A program made the position numbers and the translations under genes. Source: an uncultured Chloroflexales bacterium (GTDB taxonomy: Bacteria > Chloroflexota > Chloroflexia > Chloroflexales > Chloroflexaceae). Taken from it: a stretch of 64,000 nt of DNA. Positions within the stretch are counted from its first letter, which is position 1. Each line of letters opens with the position of its first letter. Shown here piece by piece: positions 16,768 through 23,426 of this stretch. Under the pieces are notes generated by a model. The model was not told the origin of the DNA, did not search any database, and saw only the letters and a program-made list of their open reading frames with translations. The stretch is from the NCBI GenBank assembly GCA_937902315.1, contig CALGUG010000002.1, positions 23,878-87,877 of the forward strand, given 5' to 3'.

Positions 16768-16891
16768 ATGAGACGTACTCCGACTTGATAAGCGTACACT
16801 TGGTAATCCTTTCGAGGATAAGGTTCAACTCCTTAGCATCCCTTTGGGGTGTGTGCGCCGTAAGGCAGCTTATCTGACTAGTACGTCTCAT
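16768..16891 (+). ncRNA. Y RNA-like RNA, unit 6
   Basis: P1 ATGAGACGTAC / GTACGTCTCAT (11 bp perfect); loop TCCGAC / GACTA; P2 GATAAGC / GCTTATC, then GTACAC. Core: hairpin ATCCT-TTCG-AGGAT in the variable-arm position, T arm TAAGG-TTCAACT-CCTTA, acceptor GCATCCC-TTT-GGGGTGT, and a poor D arm (GCC-GTAA-GGC). It ends 20 nt before the Ro60-like start codon, just upstream of that gene's ribosome-binding site. Confidence 0.75.
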
Positions 16892-16911
16892 CCTCTCCCG
16901 AGGTAATCTCC

Positions 16912-18345
16912 ATGACCGAATTGGATACACGCGCCCAACTGCTCAACAGTTTCCTTGCAACACCGCATGGCAAACTGGCTGATGTCGCTTCGCTGCATAG
17001 CGACGCGCTGAAGCGGGACCCGCTCTTCTATGGACATTTGGCGGCCTGGTACGCTGATCGCGGCGAGGTGCGCGACCACAAAGTGCTGTTTGTGGCCCAC
17101 CTGTTGACCAGCGACTATAGCGAACTGCGCGAAGCTGGCTGGGTATTACTGCAGAGCCTGCCCGTCCATCAGGTCGCGAGCGCGCTCGATCACGCCAAGC
17201 GCACGATCGGCAAGCTGCCGCGTATGTTCAAGAGCGCGATCAAGAGCTATTTACAGGCTTTGGAAGCGAATCCCAAGCGCTTCGATACGGTCGCTCTGCG
17301 CAGCCGCAACGACCTGAAGCACCTTTACGCCAGTCTGCGTATCGCTCCTAACCCGCGGGCCCAAGCGATCCTCTTCGATGAGACGCCGCCCGAGGATAGC
17401 CGCCTGTACATGCTCAAGCAGATCGCTCGCTGCCAAGATCCGGCCGAGCAGGCCCGCTTGATCGTCGAGCTGCGCATCCCCTATCCGATCGCGGCCAGCG
17501 TGATCAAGAGCATGACGCCGAGCGTGTTGGTCGCCTTGGTTGAGGTGATGACGCCTCAGGAGCTGGTCAACCATCTTGCCTCGCTGAAGAAGCATGGCGC
17601 CTTCGATCATCCCGAGCTGAAGCAGATGATCGAAGAGAAGATCAAGGCGGTCGAGAGCGATAAGCGGGTTTCGACCTTGAAGGCCAAGCGCGCGCTTGAG
17701 CACGTCGAGCTTGACGAGCAGACCACGGCCTTGCTGACCGAAGTGACCGATAAGCGAGTCGCCAACATCGCGCGAATCGATCGTTCGGTTGCGCTCTTGG
17801 TCGACAAAAGCGGCAGCATGACCCGAGCGATCGAGGTCGGTAAGCAGGTTGCAGCTCTGGTCAGTGCGATCTGCAGCGACTTCCGCGCCTTCGCCTTCGA
17901 CACCGTCTCGTTCGAGATCAAAGCCGAGGGCGACAGTCTGAGCGCTTGGGAGAAGGCCTTCAGTATGATCAAGGCCGACGGCGGCACTAGCATCGGTGCG
18001 CCCCTAGCCGAGCTCACCCGCGAGGGCTATCCGGTCGAGCAGATCGTTATTGTGACCGACCTGGGCGACAATACCGAGCCGCTCTTCCACAAGGCTTATC
18101 AAGAGTATGTGAACAAGCTCGGTCTGCTGCCAAACGTCACCGTGGTGACGGTCGACACCCACCCAGGCCTCTTGCAACAGATCTTGAATGTTTGGCAAGC
18201 GGCGGGCGTGCCCTACGTCGTGTGGGAATTCAAGGGCGACTACTACTCGCTGCCCAACCTCTTGCCGCTCTTGACGCTGCCCGATCGGCGCGAATTGGCT
18301 CGTCAGGTGATGGAAGTGCCGCTGCCCCGACGTCAGGCGGTCTAA
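16912..18345 (+). CDS. rsr: Ro60/Rsr-like TROVE-vWA RNA-binding protein
   Basis: 477 residues, close to bacterial Ro orthologues (~530). Residues 1-270 are a HEAT-like helical ring domain of TROVE type (LPRMFKSAIKSYLQALEANP, RSRNDLKHLYASLRIAPNPR, PYPIAASVIKSMTPSVLVAL). Residues ~285-470 form a vWA domain with a complete MIDAS: DKSGS, the later T of GGTSIG and VTDLGD. Ro proteins form a ring that binds misfolded RNA ends and Y RNAs and, in bacteria, delivers RNA to PNPase or takes part in rRNA/tRNA decay. GAGGT lies 7-8 nt before the ATG. The six Y RNA-like units immediately upstream are its likely ligands. A hairpin separates it from the next gene. Confidence 0.85.
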   Translation: MTELDTRAQLLNSFLATPHGKLADVASLHSDALKRDPLFYGHLAAWYADRGEVRDHKVLFVAHLLTSDYSELREAGWVLLQSLPVHQVASALDHAKRTIGKLPRMFKSAIKSYLQALEANPKRFDTVALRSRNDLKHLYASLRIAPNPRAQAILFDETPPEDSRLYMLKQIARCQDPAEQARLIVELRIPYPIAASVIKSMTPSVLVALVEVMTPQELVNHLASLKKHGAFDHPELKQMIEEKIKAVESDKRVSTLKAKRALEHVELDEQTTALLTEVTDKRVANIARIDRSVALLVDKSGSMTRAIEVGKQVAALVSAICSDFRAFAFDTVSFEIKAEGDSLSAWEKAFSMIKADGGTSIGAPLAELTREGYPVEQIVIVTDLGDNTEPLFHKAYQEYVNKLGLLPNVTVVTVDTHPGLLQQILNVWQAAGVPYVVWEFKGDYYSLPNLLPLLTLPDRRELARQVMEVPLPRRQAV

Positions 18346-18356
18346 GCAAGCATCGC

Positions 18357-18384
18357 AAGGCGCAGACCGAACCGTCTGCGCCTT
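18357..18384 (+). terminator. Hairpin, possible attenuator between the Ro60-like gene and the next gene
   Basis: Stem AAGGCGCAGACG / CGTCTGCGCCTT-like, with a weak downstream T content (CGTTGT). It could reduce expression of the two downstream genes relative to the Ro60-like gene. Confidence 0.5.
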
Positions 18385-18402
18385 CGTTGTAAGGAGCATT
18401 GT

Positions 18403-19263
18403 ATGCCTCAGCGACGTGCGCTTGATCTGATCGCCTCGCTGGCGAAACAGGAAGAAAGCTTGCGTGGCCAGCGTTTTGTCAGCCCGCTGCTGCCCAACGC
18501 GCGGGCGCGCCTGCGCGTAGCCGGCATCGTCTACGAGCTGCGCCTGCCGGATGCCCAAGCTGGCTGGTGGATCTGCCAGATCGATGGGCCGGGGCGTGCC
18601 AGCATCGTCGAAGAGGCCCAAGCTTGGCAGCGGGCCGAGTATCTGGAGCAGTGGCCGAGTCTGCGCTGCGTTCTGATCGAGCAGGTCAGCGCGGCTAGCT
18701 GGCTGGCCCTGCCCTTCAACCCCTCGGACGCGGCCCAGCGTTTTGGGCGGATCGGTCCGCAGATCGTGCATCTGGTCGAGCAGGGCCAGCCCTTCGAGCG
18801 CATTGTAGCGCGCGTCGAAGGCCAGACGCTCTGGTACGACGAGATCGATCGACGGGCCGACCCCACAATTGGCGAGCAGCTGCGGCGCGCGCTCTATGCC
18901 GAACAGCCCGATCCACAGATCGCGGCTATGGCCGCCAGCGAACGGGCCGCCTACGTCCTGCGCTTTGAGCGCATCGCTCAGCGCCAACGCCAGCAGGCTG
19001 TGGCCCAACTCGAAGGGCGTTTGCTGCACACCCTGCGGATCGCGGGGGCGGATTTGGTCGGCTACAGCATCGATGGCGAGCAGGTGCGCGTCACCTGGGA
19101 GCGCGACGGCCTGCGCTCGACCAACCTGATCGATCTCGATTTCAATCTGATCTCAGCGGGGATCTGTCTGAGCGGCGAAGACCAGCGCTTCGACCTCGCT
19201 AGCATCGTAAGCGTGGTCAGAGAGGCGCCCGATTATGCGCGTTGGGGAGAGGAGGAGCTGTAA
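18403..19263 (+). CDS. Unrecognised 286-aa protein in the Ro60/E1 operon
   Basis: Starts MPQRRALDLIASLAKQEESL after AAGGAG. No signal peptide, membrane segment or metal motif. Residues 30-110 look alpha/beta (RLRVAGIVYELRLPDAQAGW, LRCVLIEQVSAASWLALPFN); residues ~165-225 are helical and Arg/Gln/Ala-rich (RAAYVLRFERIAQRQRQQAV); the end is beta-like (YSIDGEQVRVTWERDGLRST). It lies between the Ro60-like gene and the ThiF/E1-like gene, 3 bp from the latter, so a role with both is likely. It may hold the E2, peptidase or adaptor function of a modification system, but no catalytic motif supports that. Confidence 0.7.
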   Translation: MPQRRALDLIASLAKQEESLRGQRFVSPLLPNARARLRVAGIVYELRLPDAQAGWWICQIDGPGRASIVEEAQAWQRAEYLEQWPSLRCVLIEQVSAASWLALPFNPSDAAQRFGRIGPQIVHLVEQGQPFERIVARVEGQTLWYDEIDRRADPTIGEQLRRALYAEQPDPQIAAMAASERAAYVLRFERIAQRQRQQAVAQLEGRLLHTLRIAGADLVGYSIDGEQVRVTWERDGLRSTNLIDLDFNLISAGICLSGEDQRFDLASIVSVVREAPDYARWGEEEL

Positions 19264-19265
19264 GC

Positions 19266-19910
19266 ATGAGCTTTTTTCTACATGAACAACACTATCGCGA
19301 TCTTGCTTTCGCTCAAGGGCAACAGATTACAGTGTGCGGTTGCGGTGCCCTCGGCGCGAATCTGGCCGAAAGCCTGGCGCGTATGGGCTTTTGTAATCTC
19401 GTTCTGATCGATCGCGATAGAATAGAGCAACACAATCTGTCGACTCAACCGTGGACCCAGCAAGATATCGGAGCGCCCAAGACGCGTGTGCTGGCCAACC
19501 TGCTCTATCGCGCGGTCGCGGCCCGCTGTCGCGCCCACCAGCTCGAGCTGACGCCCGTCAACGCTGCGAATCTGCTGGAGGGCAGCGCGCTGGTGATCGA
19601 CGCCTTCGACAATCTCGAGGGGCGCCGCGCTGTAGCCGAGGCTGCCAGTGCGACTAACATCCCCTGTCTGCATATCGCCTTGAGCGGCTCGGGCGACTAC
19701 GGCTGCGGCCTGTGGGACGAGCGTTTCACGCTGCGCTCGAGCGCCAGCCAGCAGGATAGCTGCGACTACCCCTTGACGCGCCCCTTGGCCTTGCTGGTCG
19801 CCAACGCCGCCGCCGAGACGGTCGCCCACTTCTTCGCGACGGGCGAACGGCGCTCGTTTGAGCTGACCTTGCGCGATATGCGCCTCAATCCGCTGGCCCA
19901 GCTGGTATAA
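19266..19910 (+). CDS. ThiF/MoeB/E1-like adenylyltransferase
   Basis: 214 residues, shorter than MoeB/ThiF (~250). The Rossmann ATP loop GCGALGANLAESL, the acidic DRDRIEQHNLSTQPW and the helix LVIDAFDN are the E1 adenylation signatures. A late SCDYPLTRPL places a cysteine where E1-like enzymes often have the catalytic thiol; the zinc CxxC pairs of MoeB are absent. Such enzymes adenylate the C-terminal glycine of a beta-grasp protein. The candidate substrate is the 68-aa protein at 15735. Start ATG 19266 has GGAGGAG 8 nt upstream. Last gene of the cluster; a terminator follows. Confidence 0.85.
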   Translation: MSFFLHEQHYRDLAFAQGQQITVCGCGALGANLAESLARMGFCNLVLIDRDRIEQHNLSTQPWTQQDIGAPKTRVLANLLYRAVAARCRAHQLELTPVNAANLLEGSALVIDAFDNLEGRRAVAEAASATNIPCLHIALSGSGDYGCGLWDERFTLRSSASQQDSCDYPLTRPLALLVANAAAETVAHFFATGERRSFELTLRDMRLNPLAQLV

Positions 19911-19912
19911 AC

Positions 19913-19947
19913 AAGCGCTCTTCCAAAACGGAAGGGCGCTTTTTTTG
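19913..19947 (+). terminator. Rho-independent terminator
   Basis: AAGCGCTCTTCC / GGAAGGGCGCTT (one mismatch), loop AAAAC, then seven Ts. Ends the Ro60/E1 operon. Confidence 0.9.
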
Positions 19948-19990
19948 CTGCTATAGTTCAAGATAAGCCGGACGGCTTGTTGCTTTTTTT

Positions 19991-20050
19991 GGCGGAAAGG
20001 GTCTCAACCTCCCATTCGGTCCTTGGCGCGTCCGCCTTCGGCTATCAGAG
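19991..20050 (+). repeat. Dispersed GC-rich repeat, module A (copy 4)
   Basis: GGCGGAAAGG, CCCATTCGGTCCTTG and core GCGTCCGCCTTCGGCTATCA. Pairs with the inverted copy at 20284. Confidence 0.8.
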
Positions 20051-20142
20051 CGTCTACCTTCCATTCGGGCGCTCCCTCGCAGCTTGCGCTGCGACCTAGC
20101 CAAGCCCACTCCGCTGCTTCCCCCTCAGAGACGCACTTTAGC

Positions 20143-20230
20143 GACAACTTTTTATTTGGCCTTCGGCAGAGTGGAACTTGACTATGTTTGTTCCCTTTTC
20201 CCCAGTTTTTGTTATTCGTTAGCTCTGCAC
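20143..20230 (-). repeat. Partial MITE-like element (module B)
   Basis: Carries the conserved B centre TTTGGCCTTCGGCAGAGTGG in reverse orientation, without recognisable termini. It lies between two inverted A modules; the 19948-20372 gap holds no gene. Confidence 0.55.
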
Positions 20231-20283
20231 CTTTTCAGGCGGCTTTTGGCCCACACTGATAGCCGCCGAATGTTTGGAAAGGA

Positions 20284-20343
20284 TGTTGATAGCCGAAGGC
20301 GGACGCGGTGAGGGCCGCATGGAAGGTTTGCGACCTCACCGCC
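20284..20343 (-). repeat. Dispersed GC-rich repeat, module A (copy 5, inverted)
   Basis: Core TGATAGCCGAAGGCGGACGC. Faces copy 4 across ~230 bp. Confidence 0.8.
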
Positions 20344-20372
20344 AGAAGCAAAAGCATCGCTAGGAAGCGGCA

Positions 20373-21602
20373 TCAGTCTTTGTAGGGATCGAAGACATCT
20401 TCGCCCGCCATAGCGACGCCCATAGGCTTGAGGGTGTGCAGCACGCGAATGGTGTTGGCGTGGCTTTTGAGCACCTCGGGCAGGCGACGGTAGACGTGCG
20501 GGCTTTCGTCGGTGCCGCCGCCGCGCAAGACCACCCCTTCGCGCTTCAGCCATTGCAGCATCATCTCGCGGCTGATCTGGCCCCGGCTCTTGACCTCTCG
20601 TACGCGCTTGCCGTTCACTTTGGTCCAGCGAAACTTGCCGGCGGCTTGGTTGCGGCTCATAATGCGGCCCGCGCCGTGCACGGTGCTATGCAGGGCCAGC
20701 TTGGCTTCCTCGCTCTCGACGCCCTCGATGATCACACTGATGTCGCCCATTGAGCCGCCGATGAAGGAGCGCTGGCCCGGCCAGGCGGGCGTGGCACCTT
20801 TGCGCACCACAATCAGCTCTTCGCCGTTGTGCTTTTCGCGCCAAGCGTAGTTGTGGTGGTTGTGAACCGAATCGGTGATCTTGGCGCCCAAGATCTGGCG
20901 CACCTGCTCGACAACGAAGTCGCGCCCCGCGTAGGCGTAGCGCCCCGCGAGCGTCATGGCCTGCCAGTAGGCTTGGCCCAGATCGGTCGCAAGCGAAAAG
21001 ACGGTCGGCGGCTGGTCCATATGCTCGCCCGGGGCTTTGTCGTCAAAAGCGCGCCCGGCGGCCAGATTCAAAAATCCGCTGGCGGTGCGATGGCCGAAGC
21101 CTCGGCTGCCGAAGTGAACGCCGATCCAAACCCAGCCCTTTTCGTCGCGAAAGAGGTCGACATAATGGTTGCCGCTGCCGACCGAGCCGAGCTGTTCTTG
21201 GGCCAGTTGGCGCAGCGGGCGCAGAAAGGGCAGATCCTTCCAAGCCGGGTCGTCAAAGAGCTCGTGATCGCGCGCTTTGCCGTTGTTGCCTTGGCCAACT
21301 CCAAACGCTATCGTTTTGGCGACTTCATCCATAATCTTTTCGATCTCGGGCTGAATATCGTCGGCGCGCAAATTGGTGCGAACGGCTTTGTTGCCGCACG
21401 AGATGTCGTAACCAACCCCGCTCGGGCTGATGGCATTGCGGTAGGCGACCACACCGCCGATCGGCATCGAGTAGCCTTTGTGCCCGTCGGCCATCAGGGC
21501 TGCGCCCGCTACAACTTCGTCTTGGGCGCAGCGCTTGATCTGATTGAGCGTCGCTTCGTCGTGTTCGCCCCAGACAGGAATATTGCCATGGAAGCTATAC
21601 AT
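20373..21602 (-). CDS. rtcB: RNA-splicing ligase RtcB
   Basis: 409 residues, full length. Metal/GTP-site motifs are all present: GVGYDISCGNKAV (Mn-binding Cys), GSVGSGNHYVDLF, HFGSRGFGH, SVHNHHNYAW, the GATPAWPGQRSFIGGSMGD loop and STVHGAGRIMSR, whose His is the guanylylation site. RtcB joins RNA 2',3'-cyclic or 3'-phosphate ends to 5'-OH ends with GTP and Mn2+, repairing cleaved tRNA or rRNA. GGAGG precedes the ATG. It overlaps the upstream 74-aa gene by 8 bp and is convergent with the Ro60/Y RNA operon; in enterobacteria rsr, Y RNAs and rtcBA share one operon, so the neighbourhood is meaningful. Confidence 0.95.
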   Translation of the reverse strand: MYSFHGNIPVWGEHDEATLNQIKRCAQDEVVAGAALMADGHKGYSMPIGGVVAYRNAISPSGVGYDISCGNKAVRTNLRADDIQPEIEKIMDEVAKTIAFGVGQGNNGKARDHELFDDPAWKDLPFLRPLRQLAQEQLGSVGSGNHYVDLFRDEKGWVWIGVHFGSRGFGHRTASGFLNLAAGRAFDDKAPGEHMDQPPTVFSLATDLGQAYWQAMTLAGRYAYAGRDFVVEQVRQILGAKITDSVHNHHNYAWREKHNGEELIVVRKGATPAWPGQRSFIGGSMGDISVIIEGVESEEAKLALHSTVHGAGRIMSRNQAAGKFRWTKVNGKRVREVKSRGQISREMMLQWLKREGVVLRGGGTDESPHVYRRLPEVLKSHANTIRVLHTLKPMGVAMAGEDVFDPYKD

Positions 21603-21819
21603 GTTCTTCCTCCATTTCTCGCAGAGTTTCGCGGGCAGTATAAATCAGCTCTCGGAGCCAAGCTTGCAGTTCCTCGCGGCTCAAGGGCGAGATCTCGTCT
21701 AAACGACCGTTCGAGGCGTAGTCGTGTAGGAGGTCGAGGCGCAGGAAAAGCTCTTCCATACCTTCTGCGCTGTAATCGCGACGAATCCGCTCTTGAAGCA
21801 GGCTTTCGAGTTGGCTCAT
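21595..21819 (-). CDS. Small helical protein coupled to RtcB
   Basis: 74 residues starting MSQLESLLQERIRRDYSAEG, rich in Leu, Glu and Arg and predicted all-helical (EELFLRLDLLHDYASNGRL, REELQAWLRELIYTARETLR). I prefer the ATG at 21819 (AGAGG 8 nt upstream) to the GTG at 21828. Its last codons overlap the rtcB start, so translation is coupled and a partnership with RtcB is likely. No known family recognised. Confidence 0.65.
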   Translation of the reverse strand: MSQLESLLQERIRRDYSAEGMEELFLRLDLLHDYASNGRLDEISPLSREELQAWLRELIYTARETLREMEEEHV

Positions 21820-21854
21820 GTGGTACACCTCTGCTTGATTTCAAAAAGGCGAGG

Positions 21855-21893
21855 AAAGAAAAGAGGCGTGAAGCTGATCGCCTCACGCCTCAG
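21855..21893 (-). terminator. Rho-independent terminator
   Basis: On the minus strand GAGGCGTGA / TCACGCCTC followed by TTTTCTTTCC. Separates the excisionase-like pair from the rtcB operon. Confidence 0.8.
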
Positions 21894-21913
21894 AGATCGA
21901 ATTGGGAAACCGG

Positions 21914-22108
21914 TCAGCCGGTCTGTTCCCTTCCACGATGTAGGGCGTGTTGGCGAGCGAGTCCGGGCATGCCTAGGCTATCGACATACTCGAGATAAGC
22001 ATGAGGCGATAAGTGCCCAGATTTCGGGCATGCAAACAATACGGAATTGGTGCGATTCCGTAAGCGGGTCAAGATTGGGGAAAAAGAAGAAAAACGCACA
22101 GTTTTCAT
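21914..22108 (-). CDS. 64-aa hypothetical protein translationally coupled to the HTH gene
   Basis: Begins MKTVRFSSFSPILTRLRNRT and contains VLFACPKSGHLSPHAYLEYV. Its ATG overlaps the stop of the upstream HTH gene (ATGA), and a terminator follows its stop, both favouring a real gene. Basic, no membrane segment, family unknown. Confidence 0.45.
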   Translation of the reverse strand: MKTVRFSSFSPILTRLRNRTNSVLFACPKSGHLSPHAYLEYVDSLGMPGLARQHALHRGREQTG

Positions 22109-22314
22109 CGTGTTGTTTCGATCTTTGTTGCTTCTAACATGCGCAAAATGCTTGAACCCTTAATAAAAATGCGCCGAATGCTATTTGGTCGACTCGCTTC
22201 TAACTGACCTGCTGCTATCAGGCGTTTGACCGTGCTTAGGCTCACGCCTAATAGTTCCGCTGCTTCTTCACGGGAATAGACCGCATCTGCTTGAATAGGT
22301 TCCCGCTTCAACAT
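22105..22314 (-). CDS. Excisionase-type MerR-like HTH DNA-binding protein
   Basis: 69 residues. Residues 13-45 (YSREEAAELLGVSLSTVKRL, IAAGQLEASRP) form the HTH_17 winged helix used by phage excisionases and small regulators, followed by the wing (RRIFIKGSSILRML). GGGGGG lies ~9 nt before the ATG. No integrase or att site is visible, so it is more likely a small regulator than a prophage excisionase. ATGA overlap with the downstream 64-aa gene. Confidence 0.75.
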   Translation of the reverse strand: MLKREPIQADAVYSREEAAELLGVSLSTVKRLIAAGQLEASRPNSIRRIFIKGSSILRMLEATKIETTR

Positions 22315-22426
22315 TTTCGATCCCCCCTTCCTCGAATCAAAGTCTTATCTCTACTCTAGCATAGCTACTTATGGTTGTCAATGGTTCAAAAAAGATCAGA
22401 GATATCCAAGAAAGAGGCTGCACGTT

Positions 22427-23254
22427 TCAGGAGCTAGCTCGCCCAAAGACCTTGTAAAACGGGCCGATGTAGCGCTCGTGTTGGCTCGCATCGAGAACGG
22501 CGAAGACGACCTTTTCGAACACGCCTGCGAACGGGCCGCAGAGCGCTTCGCCGAATAGCTCGGCGATATGCTGCGGGTTGTTGCCGAATACGCCGCAGCC
22601 CCAGGCACCTAAGATCAGCGCGTTGTGTTGGTGGATGGCTGCGATGCTCAAGACACGCTTGATACGAACGCGCATGGTTTCGTAGACCTCTTTGCGCCGC
22701 GCGGAGTCGCGCTTCAGCACCACAGCCGCATTGACGGCAGGCGCCGTGATAAACGAGAGCAGGTAGGGCCGCTCGAGCAGATTGTTGTCGTCGTCGCGAA
22801 ATACCGGAACATTGGGCGAATAGATCGCGCTGTTGGTGTAGAGGGCATCGCGCAGGTGCAGATGGCGCTGATACATCTCGTCGTCTTGGATGCAGGGCAC
22901 CAGCCCAGAGGCCCGCCCAAGCGTCTCTTCTTGGGCTTGTGCGCCCGAAAGCCAGCCGCCGCCCGGGTGGCGCGCCGAGGCGAAGTTGAGCGCAACTGTG
23001 TTGTAGCCAGCTGCGATGCACTGGCGAGCTACGTGGAGAGTTGATTCGTTGCAGACCGTGATCTGGGTTTCGTAACGTGCCTCGAACTGTTCGACTAGCT
23101 GTTTTTCAGGAGGATAGGAGATCGTGCCAGCTTTGGCTTGGGCTACTTGATCTGCGATCGAGACCGTCTCTCCTAACAAGTTGGTGTATTCGCCTTGCGA
23201 GAGTATCGTTTGGGTTTGAAAGCCGATCTGGGCTAAAGGACGAAATTGAGACAT
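22427..23254 (-). CDS. Bacterial-type poly(ADP-ribose) glycohydrolase (TIGR02452 family)
   Basis: 275 residues. The macro-like catalytic loop is intact: FASARHPGGGWLSGAQAQEE contains the GGG-X(6-8)-QEE signature with adjacent catalytic glutamates. The C-terminal half has ILGAWGCGVFGNNP, the second ribose/phosphate loop. The enzyme releases ADP-ribose from poly(ADP-ribose), removing it from proteins or nucleic acids. I start at ATG 23254 (AAAGGA 5 nt upstream); two upstream in-frame starts would add residues of no family similarity. It lies ~110 bp upstream of the HTH gene and downstream of the MFS gene on the same strand. Confidence 0.88.
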   Translation of the reverse strand: MSQFRPLAQIGFQTQTILSQGEYTNLLGETVSIADQVAQAKAGTISYPPEKQLVEQFEARYETQITVCNESTLHVARQCIAAGYNTVALNFASARHPGGGWLSGAQAQEETLGRASGLVPCIQDDEMYQRHLHLRDALYTNSAIYSPNVPVFRDDDNNLLERPYLLSFITAPAVNAAVVLKRDSARRKEVYETMRVRIKRVLSIAAIHQHNALILGAWGCGVFGNNPQHIAELFGEALCGPFAGVFEKVVFAVLDASQHERYIGPFYKVFGRASS

Positions 23255-23426
23255 AACTATCCTTTCTGTCATAGGCTCCCCTTTCTCAAGGTGATCGAGA
23301 GGCAGCTCTGAGGGCATCGTTCGAAAGGATCGAGAGTGCCAGTCTATCAAGTAGCTACGCTTTTCCGTTTGTTGTGGCAGAGCGAGCCGTGTGCTAGGCC
23401 TGCAGCCGCTCTGCCAAAACTGCCGC

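Noticed and set aside
15949..16891. Group I or group II introns interrupting tRNA genes
   Set aside because: The inserted parts are too short and I found no group I P/Q/R/S core or group II domain V. The T-arm halves pair with the 5' half that follows, not with the one that precedes, and flanking helices match Y RNA architecture.
15735..19910. PRTRC plasmid system (ThiF plus small protein C)
   Set aside because: No ParB, JAB (PRTRC_A) or other PRTRC components are present, the small protein does not resemble PRTRC_C, and the vWA protein is Ro60-like.
22105..22314. Prophage or integrative element marked by an excisionase
   Set aside because: No integrase, att duplication, phage structural gene or tRNA junction is nearby; HTH_17 proteins are common stand-alone regulators.
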